From contig NZ_JANKMS010000004.1 of assembly GCF_024649945.1 (NCBI RefSeq), positions 310,001 to 374,000 on the forward strand: a stretch of DNA of 64,000 nt, in the 5' to 3' direction. Position 1 is the first letter of the stretch. The number at the start of each line of letters is the position of its first letter. Positions 35,446 to 45,426 of this stretch are shown here, in pieces. Origin of the DNA: Flavobacterium panacis (GTDB lineage Bacteria; Bacteroidota; Bacteroidia; Flavobacteriales; Flavobacteriaceae). Both the position numbers and the translations under genes were made by a program. The notes under the pieces are model-generated. The model was given only the letters and a program-made list of their open reading frames with translations. It was not told the DNA's origin and searched no databases.

Positions 35446-35532
35446 ATGAGAACCAATAGAAATATGAAAATTTTGATGCGACGCTGTCTGGTAAAAATTC
35501 CGTGTTGTAGCTGCTTACGAGATAAAGAGTAG
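35446..35532 (+). CDS. Second short Cys-rich ORF upstream of gdh
   Basis: 28 residues: MRTNRNMKILMRRCLVKIPC then CSCLRDKE. It has four Cys clustered near the end (C-x6-C-C-x-C). It lies 22 bases past the leader terminator and 69 bases before the dehydrogenase ATG. It may be a second leader peptide; translation is unproven. Confidence 0.35.
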   Translation: MRTNRNMKILMRRCLVKIPCCSCLRDKE

Positions 35533-35600
35533 AAGCTTTATCAAAAAATATTTTGAATAAAACATAAAGAGATAACCCAAACCAAAAAACTATATATACT

Positions 35601-36887
35601 ATGAGCTCAGAAATCATAAAACAGAATCCCTTTCAATCGATGATTGATCGTTTTAATATTGCTGCAGATATTTTAAATTTAGATAATTCCCTTAGACAAA
35701 AATTACAACGTCCTGAAAAACAAATTACAGTAAACTTTTCTATCACTTTAGATAACGGAAATGTTCAGAATTTTGAGGGATATCGTGTCATTCATAATAC
35801 TGCTTTAGGACCTTCAAAAGGCGGAATTCGTTATGATACCGCTGTGAATTTGGACGAAGTAAAAGCACTTGCCGCCTGGATGACCTGGAAATCCGCTGTA
35901 ACCGGAATTCCATTTGGTGGCGCTAAAGGCGGCATTATTTGTGATCCGAGAAACCATTCTAAAACAGAATTAGAAAAAATTACGAGAGCTTATACCAAAG
36001 CCTTAGCTGATATTTTCGGACCAGAAAAAGATGTTCCTGCTCCAGACATGGGAACGGGACCAGACGAAATGGGCTGGCTAATGGATGAATTTTCATTGTT
36101 ACACGGAAGACCAATTCATGCTGTTGTAACTGGAAAACATCTTCATTCTGGAGGATCTTTAGGTAGAGTAGAAGCAACAGGAAGAGGCGTGAGCATTATC
36201 AGTCTTTTAGCACTTCAAAAATTAAAAATCAGACCTGCCAGAGCTACGGCAGCCATTCAAGGATTTGGAAATGTTGGTTTACATTCTGCTTTGTTTTTAT
36301 ATGAAAAAGGCGTGAAAATTGTAGCCGTGAGCGATGTTTCAGAAGCATTTTACAATCCGAACGGAATTAATATTCCAGAGTTGATTTTATATTATAATTT
36401 GAATAACAAAACGATTAAAGGTTATCCAAATTCGGTTGCCATTAAACATGAAGATTTACTGCTTTTAGAAGTTGATGTTCTGATTCCGGCTGCGAAAGAA
36501 GATGTGATTACACAAAAAAATGCTGCTGATATTCAGGCAAGAATTATTGTGGAAGGCGCCAATGGTCCAGTTTCTTCAGATGCAGATCAGATTTTGCATG
36601 ATAAAAATATATTAGTTGTTCCTGATATTTTAGCCAATGCTGGCGGTGTTACAGTTTCTTATTTCGAATGGCTTCAGAATTCGCTTTTGGAGTCCTGGAG
36701 AATTCACCAGATCAATAAACGTCTGGAAGATATTTTAGAAAAAGGTTTTGATACTGTTTTTAGAGTGGCAGTAAAACATAATGTAACACCTCGTATTGCT
36801 GCTTATATTATTGCTTTGAAAAAAGTAGCCGAAACTCAATCGGTAAAAGAAGTGGCTTTGGAAGCTCCTTTGTTTAAGCAGAATTAA
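35601..36887 (+). CDS. Glu/Leu/Phe/Val family amino-acid dehydrogenase (probable glutamate dehydrogenase)
   Basis: 428 residues, the usual hexameric GDH size. The N-terminal domain has GPSKGGIRYD (71-80), MTWKSAVTGIPFGGAKGGI (94-112) with the substrate/catalytic lysines K97 and K109, and PAPDMGT around D149. The Rossmann domain has GFGNVG at 221-226 and the later NAGGVTVSYFEW. It deaminates glutamate (or a related amino acid) oxidatively to the 2-oxo acid with NAD(P), in the cytosol, linking nitrogen and central carbon metabolism. Glutamate is favoured by length and motifs, but branched-chain substrates cannot be excluded by eye. It is preceded by a 330-bp leader with two short ORFs and a terminator. 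Confidence 0.92.
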   Translation: MSSEIIKQNPFQSMIDRFNIAADILNLDNSLRQKLQRPEKQITVNFSITLDNGNVQNFEGYRVIHNTALGPSKGGIRYDTAVNLDEVKALAAWMTWKSAVTGIPFGGAKGGIICDPRNHSKTELEKITRAYTKALADIFGPEKDVPAPDMGTGPDEMGWLMDEFSLLHGRPIHAVVTGKHLHSGGSLGRVEATGRGVSIISLLALQKLKIRPARATAAIQGFGNVGLHSALFLYEKGVKIVAVSDVSEAFYNPNGINIPELILYYNLNNKTIKGYPNSVAIKHEDLLLLEVDVLIPAAKEDVITQKNAADIQARIIVEGANGPVSSDADQILHDKNILVVPDILANAGGVTVSYFEWLQNSLLESWRIHQINKRLEDILEKGFDTVFRVAVKHNVTPRIAAYIIALKKVAETQSVKEVALEAPLFKQN

Positions 36888-37012
36888 ATCAGGTTTACTC
36901 CGTAAAAGATCATTTTCGTTGATTATATTTTTAGTCTCCCTAAAAGTGTAATTGATGAAAGTGTCTTTTTCGTTTGCTGTTGTATATAATTTTTAAACCG
37001 TGAGATAAATTC

Positions 37013-37146
37013 TAACACATAGAAACATAGCTTTTGCAAGTCTATATAGGCGTTTCACTAATTTCAATGCACATAGCTATGTGTTAAAGCTTGTTTTTTT
37101 TGTAGTCTCAAGCAGAAGCAATAAAAATCTATGTTTTTATGTGTTA
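37013..37146. repeat. Intergenic inverted repeat (AACACATAG type)
   Basis: TAACACATAGAAACATAG (37013-37030) is nearly complementary to CTATGTTTTTATGTGTTA (37129-37146), with an inner ACATAGCTATGT palindrome near 37072. It accounts for much of the 305-bp gap after gdh; nothing codes here. Confidence 0.7.
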
Positions 37147-37192
37147 AAACTAAATTACCCGATAATTTTTAGAATAGAAAAATATCATACCA

Positions 37193-38416
37193 ATGAAAAA
37201 TATCAATTTTCTGGCTTTTGCCATGCCGGCCTTTTTTCTTTTTTTATTTTTAGAATATAAGCTTGCTCAACGCAGAAAAAGACCTGAAATTTTTAATTAT
37301 GAAAGTTCTGTTTCCAATATTTCTATTGGAATTGCAGAGCGTTTAATCAATTTGTTTATCGCTGCGAGTTTTTACCAGTTGTATTATTTGATTTATGATG
37401 ATTATAGGATATTTGATATTCCGAGTAATGCTTTTGTTTGGTTTGCGCTGATTCTCGCTACCGATTTTGTTTGGTATTGGTATCATCGATTAGGACATGA
37501 AGTCAATTTTTTCTGGGCGGCACATATTGTGCATCATCACAGTGAAGAATTTAATTTTACGGCTGCAGCCAGAATTACAACTTTTCAGGCGATTATCAGA
37601 ACAGGATTTTGGTGTGTTTTGCCGTTTATTGGTTTTCATCCTTCAATGGTTATAACGATGCTGATTGTTCACGGCGCTTATTCTTTTTTTACACATACAC
37701 AATTGATTGGAAAAATAAAATGGTTGGAATATGTTTTTGTAACGCCTTCTGTTCACGGAGTTCATCATGCTTCTGACGAGAAATATCTAGATAAAAATTA
37801 CGGTGATATGTTTACGTTTTGGGATCGTCTTTTTGGAACTTTTCAAACCGAAGAAGAAAAACCTAAGTACGGTTTGACACATCCCTTAAAAAGCTGCAGT
37901 TTCTTGTGGCAACATTTTCATTATTACTTCGAAATCTATGAATTATGGAAACGCTCAAGCGGATTCAAAGCAAGATGGAATGCTGTTTTTGGAAGTCCAG
38001 CCGATATGGATCAGGATATTCGTCCTATTTTAGAAAAACGTTTTCTGCAAGATAAAGCCTTGCCAAATCAACGACTTCGATTTAAAAATTATCTTTATAT
38101 ACAATTAGGAATCTGCACTTTGATTTTAACCGTTTTTACTTATTATTTCGATTATTTAGAAAGTTATGATAAGATATTTGTGCTTTCGTTAGTCATTCTA
38201 ACTTTAATCAATTGTGGTGCTTTACTAGAACAACGCAAATGGATTTATTACCTAGAATATGCTCGTTTAGCTATGATTTCGACTTATTTTTTATACGAAG
38301 AAGATTTGCTGGTATTTTTCTTTGTTCCGATTGCGATTATGATTTTTGTGGAGCAGTTGTTTTCATTGAGCAAGATTTATCAGAATACGATTTTGCAGTT
38401 GGAAAGTGTTGAATGA
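37193..38416 (+). CDS. Sterol desaturase/fatty acid hydroxylase family membrane enzyme
   Basis: 407 residues. An N-terminal membrane domain of several helices carries the histidine boxes of the di-iron hydroxylase family: YHRLGHE (H98, H102), HIVHHHSEEFN (H111, H114-H116) and SVHGVHHASD (H188, H191, H192), followed by NYGDMFTFWDRLFGTF, a strong signature for this family. The C-terminal ~130 residues add four further helices not needed for catalysis. The family inserts oxygen or double bonds into lipids; the likely substrate here is a membrane lipid or fatty alcohol, not a sterol, but that is inference. It is a single-gene unit. Confidence 0.88.
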   Translation: MKNINFLAFAMPAFFLFLFLEYKLAQRRKRPEIFNYESSVSNISIGIAERLINLFIAASFYQLYYLIYDDYRIFDIPSNAFVWFALILATDFVWYWYHRLGHEVNFFWAAHIVHHHSEEFNFTAAARITTFQAIIRTGFWCVLPFIGFHPSMVITMLIVHGAYSFFTHTQLIGKIKWLEYVFVTPSVHGVHHASDEKYLDKNYGDMFTFWDRLFGTFQTEEEKPKYGLTHPLKSCSFLWQHFHYYFEIYELWKRSSGFKARWNAVFGSPADMDQDIRPILEKRFLQDKALPNQRLRFKNYLYIQLGICTLILTVFTYYFDYLESYDKIFVLSLVILTLINCGALLEQRKWIYYLEYARLAMISTYFLYEEDLLVFFFVPIAIMIFVEQLFSLSKIYQNTILQLESVE

Positions 38417-38439
38417 TATAGCATGATTTATGACGGAAA

Positions 38440-38620
38440 AAATAGTCCCAGAGGGACGAAATATTTATAGAAAAGATATTTGTGCGAAACAAAAAAAAGC
38501 TCCAGCGGAGCGACATATTTATCAATGTTTTAAATATATATGTCGCTCCGCTGGAGCTTTTTTATCGGGTGTTGCTTTGTTTCTATAAATATTACGCTCC
38601 GCCGGAGCTTTTGTGGCATT
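38440..38620. repeat. GCTCCAGCGGAGC-type intergenic repeat with long hairpin
   Basis: AAAAAAGCTCCAGCGGAGCG onward (38493-38517) is the perfect complement of 38539-38563, so a stem of about 25 bp with A/T flanks forms a bidirectional terminator. GTCCCAGAGGGACGAAATAT (38446 on) and a third partial arm with GCTCCGCCGGAGC (38595 on) belong to the same family. Confidence 0.8.
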
Positions 38621-38664
38621 GGTAAAAAAAACTTAGAATCTTAGCATCTCAGAATCTCAGCAAC

Positions 38665-40263
38665 TTAGATAGTCTTAATCTCCATAATCTTCTGCTCGAA
38701 AGTATCTTTAAAATCCGATTTGCTTTTGATTCTGGTTTTGTATGTATAAATTGTGGCTACAGAAAGTTCCAGAAATTCTGCCATTTGATTACTGTCTTGA
38801 ATTCCCAATCGATACAAAGCGAAAATGCGTAATTCAGTATTTAAAAGTTCACCTTTTTTTACAACACATTTATGATCATTTGGAAATAACTTATTGAAAT
38901 CGGTTACAAAAGTTGGGAACAATTTCAGGAAAATTTCATCAAATTGGTGGAATAGATTTTCTCGTTCTTCTTTTACATTATAGCGTTTTAAACTCGCAAT
39001 AACTTCATCTGTTTTTTTAGTGATGATTTTATGTAATGTACTTTTTTGAATGTGATCGATTTTATTGATGAAAGCCGAAGTTGCTTTTATAAAATACGTA
39101 ATGTATTCTTCTTTAATAGCATTTGCTTCGCTTAAACTCACATTCATTTCCTGCAACTTCAGATACGAATCGGCCATTATTTTTCGGGCTTTGTTTTTTT
39201 CTTTTAATTGTTTGAAGATAATGCCGAGAAAAACAAAAATGATAACCGTTAAAATGGTCAGTAGAATAATGATTTTTTCTAATTTATCATTTTTGTCTTT
39301 TACATTATTCAATTGCGCTTTTTCAATAATAGGCAGAATGGATGAAATCTCAATTTTACGATGTCTTGCATTATAAAAAGTAGCATCATCCATTGCGATA
39401 TTAATGTATTCGTTGGCTTTATCCAAATAACCCATTTTAAAAAGTTCATTGGCTAGATTTCTAAGTGCAACGGTTTCTTTTGTGGCATTTTTAACATCGG
39501 CGATAGCGGCAAGTGCCAGATACTGAATCGCTTTTTTGGTATAACCTCTTTCTGAATAAATATAACCGAGACTTGAAGTCGCAATTCCGTAATAATCAGG
39601 AGGTAGTTTATAGTTGTTAATCCAATAACTAAAAGCGAATTCTGCTCCGCGCCAATCTTGTTGTTTTAAACGTTTTAAGCTTTCTGCAGCCCAATATTCG
39701 TTGGTATTTGTTCCAATCAATTCTAAGGCTTTTTTCAAGAACTGATTCCCCTGCTGAACATAATGAACATTAAATCGCAGATCACGATTGTAATCGGCTA
39801 AATCATAGTAAGCACGAGCTTTTATATTGTAATATTCAAATTTGTTTTTGATGTCCAGCTTAGAATCGTCAATCACATTAAGAGTATCAATAGCTTCTTT
39901 AAAAAGTCCTGAAGAAAGCAGTACAAAACCTTCTTTGATTCGGCTTTTAGATAAGAATTTGGGATCTTTTAAAATTTTAGCTTTGATTTTGGACTGCTCC
40001 AGATAATAATAAGCAGAATCGTATTTGAAAGATTTGTATTCGTCAAAAAGCGACATATAACAATTATACAATCCCTCATTATCTTGATTAAGTGTAAACT
40101 TGGCTATATTTTTCTTTAAAGCTTCAATTTTTCGATATTTCTGTTTTAGATAGACTTCTTTTTTTAAAAGTGCCTGATCTAATTCTTCTAAGTAAGGATT
40201 TGTCTCTTTTGCAGTTAGAGAAAATCCTCCAATGAAGAAAAGTAGTATCAATATTCTTCGCAT
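38665..40263 (-). CDS. DUF6377-type membrane TPR regulator with C-terminal HTH
   Basis: 532 residues. Signal peptide ([19 protein letters not shown]), a helical TPR-like region of about 300 residues, a single membrane helix near 325-345 ([20 protein letters not shown]), a coiled coil, then a cytoplasmic tail ending in a LuxR-like helix-turn-helix ([20 protein letters not shown] ... [14 protein letters not shown]). The layout, periplasmic sensor joined through the membrane to a DNA-binding end, is that of DUF6377 proteins, which usually sit beside SusCD loci. It is divergent from the PUL at 40747, so it is its probable regulator; the inducer is unknown. Confidence 0.82.
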   Translation of the reverse strand: MRRILILLFFIGGFSLTAKETNPYLEELDQALLKKEVYLKQKYRKIEALKKNIAKFTLNQDNEGLYNCYMSLFDEYKSFKYDSAYYYLEQSKIKAKILKDPKFLSKSRIKEGFVLLSSGLFKEAIDTLNVIDDSKLDIKNKFEYYNIKARAYYDLADYNRDLRFNVHYVQQGNQFLKKALELIGTNTNEYWAAESLKRLKQQDWRGAEFAFSYWINNYKLPPDYYGIATSSLGYIYSERGYTKKAIQYLALAAIADVKNATKETVALRNLANELFKMGYLDKANEYINIAMDDATFYNARHRKIEISSILPIIEKAQLNNVKDKNDKLEKIIILLTILTVIIFVFLGIIFKQLKEKNKARKIMADSYLKLQEMNVSLSEANAIKEEYITYFIKATSAFINKIDHIQKSTLHKIITKKTDEVIASLKRYNVKEERENLFHQFDEIFLKLFPTFVTDFNKLFPNDHKCVVKKGELLNTELRIFALYRLGIQDSNQMAEFLELSVATIYTYKTRIKSKSDFKDTFEQKIMEIKTI

Positions 40264-40746
40264 GATTTGGTTTTGGTTTAAGGTAAAGTTGGTTGATAGA
40301 TAGAATAAGTGAATTCGTTTTTAAAATTATAAATAAGTTTTGAAATTAAGGGAAACCTAATTTTCAAAATCTTGTAAATTGTTTAATAACATCGCTTTAG
40401 AAGGTGGTTTTTGAAATAAAAGTAAGCTGTAAATGTTAAAAACGAATAAATTATTTGCAATTATACAATAAAAACAATTTAAATATATGTATAGTGAAAA
40501 AAATATACCAAATATTTTACATATTGTCATTTTTACCATTAAAAAACTATCTCTTTTAGTCTATACAACGTCTTGATTTTTCATTTTCACAATAAATCAT
40601 AAGTTGTTGATTTTTAGTGAGTTATATTTTGAAATATCTGATTTATATCTTGATTTTTTACAGATGTTTTTTTTCGGACTTATTTAACTTCTAGCTTCGC
40701 TCTATCCTTTTGAAGGGGGTAACAAACTAACAAAAACCAAAAATTT
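40264..40746. promoter_or_regulatory. Divergent control region between the DUF6377 regulator and the PUL
   Basis: 483 bp of very AT-rich DNA without a gene. It must contain the PUL promoter, but I could not pick a box that fits TAnnTTTG well. A short GC-richer segment (CTCTATCCTTTTGAAGGGGG) lies about 50 bp before ATG 40747. Confidence 0.4.
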
Positions 40747-41268
40747 ATGAAATGTAAAAGTATTTATTGGTTAGCTTTTGTAATGTGTTTTTTCGCGCTT
40801 AGTTGCGATAACATAGAAGACGGAAGCTACGTAGATCCGATTACCATTTATGAGAAAGTAAATGGCAATTGGCAATTGGCAAATCTGAAAATGGTCGATG
40901 AAGTTGCGAAGGCAAATAAGATCGAACCAAATGAAGAAACGCTGAACTCTTATTTCAACTACGAAGATTTTAAAATCAACTTTAGTGTAGATGAAAACAA
41001 CAAACCAACAACTTATGAAGTAACCGGAAATGTCCCTCCATTATTTGCTCCAAAGGGATATTGGGCTCTTAGTTCAGATTTTCAACAAACGAATGATGTT
41101 GCAACAAAAATCTACTTGTACAGCGATGCACAAAAAACGCAAAAAACAGATGAACTTCGAATAGTTTCGGTTCCGGGAAAAAACAAAGAAATGCAGTTTC
41201 AGCTGACTCGCTCTTCAGCTGGAGTCGCTTTTGTGTCTTATGTATTTAAATTAAATGCTATTAATTAA
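40747..41268 (+). CDS. DUF5004 lipoprotein of the PUL
   Basis: 173 residues. A lipobox (FFALSCDN) ends the signal peptide, followed by EKVNGNWQLANLKMVDE, the lipocalin-like NGxWxL opening common to DUF5004 and related lipoproteins. The rest is a predicted beta-sandwich. In PULs such lipoproteins are probably carried to the cell surface, where they may bind glycan. It is the first gene of the PUL, 8 bp before the next. Confidence 0.7.
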   Translation: MKCKSIYWLAFVMCFFALSCDNIEDGSYVDPITIYEKVNGNWQLANLKMVDEVAKANKIEPNEETLNSYFNYEDFKINFSVDENNKPTTYEVTGNVPPLFAPKGYWALSSDFQQTNDVATKIYLYSDAQKTQKTDELRIVSVPGKNKEMQFQLTRSSAGVAFVSYVFKLNAIN

Positions 41269-41276
41269 AAAGTAAT

Positions 41277-42359
41277 ATGAAAAAGTTTATATATACAATT
41301 TTACTTGCCTTATTGATGGCTCCTAATTTTATTCAGGCACAAGAAGCCGCTGGAGCTGTAGGCCCAATGTCATCATTCCCTGTAGTGTACAAATACGACG
41401 AAAAAGTGACTTGGTATTTCGATATGTCGGCATCTACATTTGCCGAAACAGAAGATCTTTATATGTGGATCTGGTCACCATCTGAACCAGATGCCGGAAA
41501 TTTTGAAAACTCTTCTGATTTTGCTAAACTGAAATACGAAGGAAATAAAATCTGGAGTTTCACTTTAACTCCAACGGTTTATTTTTCTAAAACTCCTGCA
41601 GAAATTGCAGCAAGTGCTGGATTTTGGTTTCGTATAAAAAACAAAAATGGTTCTAAACAAAGTGATGTAGCCAATATGCCCTACACTGATTTTTCATCAT
41701 TTTACACGGCAAATGAAGTAATTAGATCTTATCCGTCAAAACCTTTAATTGATAAGCCAGTTAGTATTTTATTTAATTCTAATTTAAAAGATGGTTTTGC
41801 AGGTGTCGAAAGCGTTCATTTTCATAGTGGATTAAACAATTGGGCTGTTTTACAAGAATATCAAGCTTGGCTTCCAGATGTTTCTGAAAAAACAAAATTG
41901 AAAGATCTAGGAAATGGTTTTTACAGAATGGATTTGATTCCACAGCAATATTACAATCCGCCGGCAGGTTTTGTGATGGAAAATATCACTTTCCTAATGG
42001 TCGCAAAAGACTGGACAACCAATTCTGGTGATCAAATTATTTATGCAGGAGAATTTATTCCGCCGCCCCCGCCAAGTTTCAGTTTCTTTCCATCACAAAT
42101 CAGTCAAAAAGATTTTCTTGGAATGTCTAGAAAAAATAATGAAGTAGGTGTAAACAAATTACTTTACACGATTACGGCAGGAACAAAAACATTCTCAGGT
42201 GAGTTTACGGGAGGAACTACAGAAATTAAAGGTTTTGTCAACTTAGTTTCAGAACTAAACGGAATTTCAAATTTAAATGAAATTCATGTTTTGGTAAAAG
42301 ACAACAAAGACAAAACGATTTCGGACACGATGATTCCGCTTAAAACTTTAGATAAATAA
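41277..42359 (+). CDS. PUL-associated secreted surface-glycan-binding-type protein
   Basis: 360 residues with a cleavable signal peptide (LLMAPNFIQAQ) and no lipobox. It has two repeated segments: VTWYFDMSASTFAETEDLYM ... NKIWSFTLTPTVYF, and KPVSILFNSNLKDGFAG ... HSGLNN ... NGFYRMDLIPQQYY. Such starch-binding-like beta domains resemble DUF4961-type and SusE/F-like proteins. A Pro run (PPPPP) near residue 262 separates a third beta domain. A glycan-binding role beside SusC/SusD is the natural inference; no catalytic motif is seen. Confidence 0.6.
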   Translation: MKKFIYTILLALLMAPNFIQAQEAAGAVGPMSSFPVVYKYDEKVTWYFDMSASTFAETEDLYMWIWSPSEPDAGNFENSSDFAKLKYEGNKIWSFTLTPTVYFSKTPAEIAASAGFWFRIKNKNGSKQSDVANMPYTDFSSFYTANEVIRSYPSKPLIDKPVSILFNSNLKDGFAGVESVHFHSGLNNWAVLQEYQAWLPDVSEKTKLKDLGNGFYRMDLIPQQYYNPPAGFVMENITFLMVAKDWTTNSGDQIIYAGEFIPPPPPSFSFFPSQISQKDFLGMSRKNNEVGVNKLLYTITAGTKTFSGEFTGGTTEIKGFVNLVSELNGISNLNEIHVLVKDNKDKTISDTMIPLKTLDK

Positions 42360-42380
42360 TTCACTATTAAATTAAAACTA

Positions 42381-45300
42381 ATGAATAGTAAAAATACAAA
42401 AAGCGTCCTGCATCAAATGTGGACTGCTAAAGGAGCGGTATTGATGGTATTTATGCTTTTTCTTTCTGCCAGTACATTCGCGCAGACGAAAAAACAAATC
42501 TCAGGAACCGTTTATGATAATACAGGAACGGTATTGCCAGGAGCTTCTATCATTGAAGTAGGAACTAAGAACGGAACTACAACAGATTTTGATGGAAAGT
42601 TCAGCCTTCAGGTAGCCGTAGGAAGTGCAATCGAAGTTTCGTTTATTGGAGCAACAACTCAGAAAATTCAAATTACTGGAAGTACTTCAAATTACGAAGT
42701 TCGTCTGCAAAATGATGGTTATGCATTGGCAGAAGTTCAAGTCGTTTCTGTAGGATATGGAAAAGTAAAAAAATCAGATTTAACTGGTGCAATTTCGACT
42801 GTTGGAGCAGATGATTTGGTTAAAGGAACTATTTCTTCGACAGAACAAGTTTTACAAGGAAAAGTAGCGGGATTGAATATTATTCGTCCTTCTGGAGATC
42901 CTGCCGCGGGTTCTACAATTCGTTTGCGTGGAGGAACTTCATTAACGGCAAGTAACAGTCCGCTTATTGTGGTTGATGGAATTGCAGGTGTTGATATCAA
43001 TGTGGTTCAGCCTGCAGATATTAAATCGGTTGACGTTTTGAAAGATGCTTCTGCAACTGCAATCTACGGTTCTCGTGGAGCAAATGGAGTTATTATGATC
43101 ACAACTAAATCAGGAACAAAAGGTGTTTCTGTGGTTTATAGTGGGCAAACCAGTTTTGGATATGTTAATGACAATTTAGATCTTTTATCTGCCAATCAGT
43201 GGAGAGGTTATGTACGCCAGACCGGAAACGCAGATGCTGTTGATTACGGTGGAAATACCAACTGGCAAAAAGCAATTGAGCAGACTGCAATTTCTCAATC
43301 TCATACTTTAAGTATCAATTCTGGTAAAGCAGACAGTGGCTTTAGAACTTCTATCGGATATTTAAATAATGAAGGTGTAATTAAAAAATCTGGTTTAGAA
43401 AGAATCAGCGGGAATATTAGTGGTTATCAGTTTTTAGGTGACAATAAAGATGTAAAATTTGATATGGGATTATTTGCCAATATTGACAAATGGCATCCAA
43501 TTGATTACAGAATTTTTGAAAGAGCTTATAATTTAAATCCAACAATTCCGGTTTACAATCCAGATGGATCATTTTCTTCTGTAACAGGAAATATTTATCA
43601 AAATCCGGTTGAGATTTTAACCAATAGAACATTTGATAACGAAAGACATAGACTTTTAGGGTATTTCAAAACAGATGTAAAGTTCTTAAATGATTTTACA
43701 GCTACAGCTAATATTTCTTTAGAACACAATGCAGTAAAAGGAGGTATATACAAACCATCTTACGCGGTTATGGAAGGACAGACTGAAGGCGGTTTTGCTC
43801 AAAGAACTTATCAGGAATTTACCAATGCACAAGGCGAACTTTATGTGAATTATAGTAAGATTATCGACAAACATAATATTGGTGCCTTAGCAGGATATTC
43901 TTATCTGGAAAATATTTACCAAGGTTTTGGTGCACAAAGAGGTGGTTTTGTCACAGATGCTTTCAGTTATAACAATTTAGGAGCTGGTTACAATTACCGT
44001 TTGGGAGATGTGTACTCTTATAAAGGAAAATCAAATTTGGTTTCTTTCTATGCACGTGCTAATTACAGTTATGATGGTAAGTATTTATTGACTGCAACAG
44101 TAAGACGTGACGGTTCAAGTCGTTTTGGAGAAAATAATAAATGGGGAACTTTTCCATCTGCTTCTGCTGCCTGGAGAATTTCTAACGAAGAATTTATGGA
44201 ATCTTCAAAAGGTTGGTTGGACAACTTAAAAGTAAGAGTAGGTTATGGAGTTACAGGAAATCAAGACGGAATTGGAGAATATAAATCGCTTTCTATTTTA
44301 GGAGTTGGAAAAGACAGTTATTACGACCCTGTTACTAAAACGTGGAGTTTGGCGTATTCACCAAAACAAAATCCAAATCCTGATTTGAAATGGGAATCTA
44401 CAGAACAGCTTAACATTGGTTTTGATTTCGGACTTTTCAATAGAATTACGGGATCTTTTGAATATTATTCTAAAACAACAAAAGATTTATTGTACACGTA
44501 CGAAGTGCCTCAGCCTCCATATTTAGTGGGAACAATGCTGGCAAATGTTGGAGAAATGTCGAATAAAGGAGTCGAGTTGACTTTAAATGCAGACATCGTT
44601 AAAGGAGATAAATTCAATTGGAATGCGAATTTGACATTGGGACATAACGTTCAGAAAATTGAAAAACTTTCAAATCCAACCTACAAAACAGATGTTATTT
44701 ATAGCGGATCGTTACACGGTTTGGCAGGTATGTCTGGACAATATTCTCAAATTATTGCTGAAGGATATCCAGTGGGAACTTTCTGGGGATTCAAAAATGC
44801 AGGTTTAGATGCTGATGGAAAAATTCAGTACTACAACGCTGCAAATGAAGTAGTAGCAGAAAGTGCTTTGGTTGATGCAGACAAGAGAGATTTAGGAAAC
44901 ATTCAGCCAGACTTGACTTTAGGTATCGGAATGAATTTTACTTATGGAAATTTTGATCTTGGAATTTCAGGTTACGGAATGTTTGGACAAAAAGCTTTAA
45001 ATGCAACGAATATGATGTTGAATGATCCGAACAGATTGCCAGCATTTAATGTTCCGGATGATTTCTTAAACAGCGGAATTACTTCTGCTCCAAAGTATTC
45101 AGATTATTGGATTGAAGATGCTTCTTTCTTCAGATTGCAAACTTTGTCATTGGGGTACACTTTGCCTTTGAAATACAAAAAATCTAAAGTGAGATTCTAT
45201 GTTATGGGAGAAAATCTTTTTGTACTTACAAGTTACAAAGGTGTAGATCCAGAAATTGGTTTAAATGCTCAGGATGGAATTAATCAAACTGGAGTAATGG

Positions 45301-45398
45301 ATTTAACTGGACTGGCTGCGCCTGGAATTGACCGATACAATAATTATCCTCGACCAACTACGATTTCTGTTGGACTAAATTTTACGCTGAATAATTAA
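42381..45398 (+). CDS. susC: SusC/RagA-family TonB-dependent outer-membrane transporter
   Basis: 1005 residues. A long signal region (1-35), a carboxypeptidase-regulatory-like domain (about 38-110: ISGTVYDNTGTVLPGASIIE), then the plug (about 120-245: VVSVGYGKVKKSDLTGAIST, IVVDGIAG, VLKDASATAIYGSRGANGVI) and the 22-stranded barrel to a C-terminal ISVGLNFTLNN. SusC pairs with the SusD lipoprotein to capture oligosaccharide at the surface and import it with TonB energy. The partner susD starts 29 bp after the stop. It is the central gene of the PUL. Confidence 0.95.
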   Translation: MNSKNTKSVLHQMWTAKGAVLMVFMLFLSASTFAQTKKQISGTVYDNTGTVLPGASIIEVGTKNGTTTDFDGKFSLQVAVGSAIEVSFIGATTQKIQITGSTSNYEVRLQNDGYALAEVQVVSVGYGKVKKSDLTGAISTVGADDLVKGTISSTEQVLQGKVAGLNIIRPSGDPAAGSTIRLRGGTSLTASNSPLIVVDGIAGVDINVVQPADIKSVDVLKDASATAIYGSRGANGVIMITTKSGTKGVSVVYSGQTSFGYVNDNLDLLSANQWRGYVRQTGNADAVDYGGNTNWQKAIEQTAISQSHTLSINSGKADSGFRTSIGYLNNEGVIKKSGLERISGNISGYQFLGDNKDVKFDMGLFANIDKWHPIDYRIFERAYNLNPTIPVYNPDGSFSSVTGNIYQNPVEILTNRTFDNERHRLLGYFKTDVKFLNDFTATANISLEHNAVKGGIYKPSYAVMEGQTEGGFAQRTYQEFTNAQGELYVNYSKIIDKHNIGALAGYSYLENIYQGFGAQRGGFVTDAFSYNNLGAGYNYRLGDVYSYKGKSNLVSFYARANYSYDGKYLLTATVRRDGSSRFGENNKWGTFPSASAAWRISNEEFMESSKGWLDNLKVRVGYGVTGNQDGIGEYKSLSILGVGKDSYYDPVTKTWSLAYSPKQNPNPDLKWESTEQLNIGFDFGLFNRITGSFEYYSKTTKDLLYTYEVPQPPYLVGTMLANVGEMSNKGVELTLNADIVKGDKFNWNANLTLGHNVQKIEKLSNPTYKTDVIYSGSLHGLAGMSGQYSQIIAEGYPVGTFWGFKNAGLDADGKIQYYNAANEVVAESALVDADKRDLGNIQPDLTLGIGMNFTYGNFDLGISGYGMFGQKALNATNMMLNDPNRLPAFNVPDDFLNSGITSAPKYSDYWIEDASFFRLQTLSLGYTLPLKYKKSKVRFYVMGENLFVLTSYKGVDPEIGLNAQDGINQTGVMDLTGLAAPGIDRYNNYPRPTTISVGLNFTLNN

Positions 45399-45426
45399 GC
45401 GAATTGATAACCCTAAAATATTAAAA

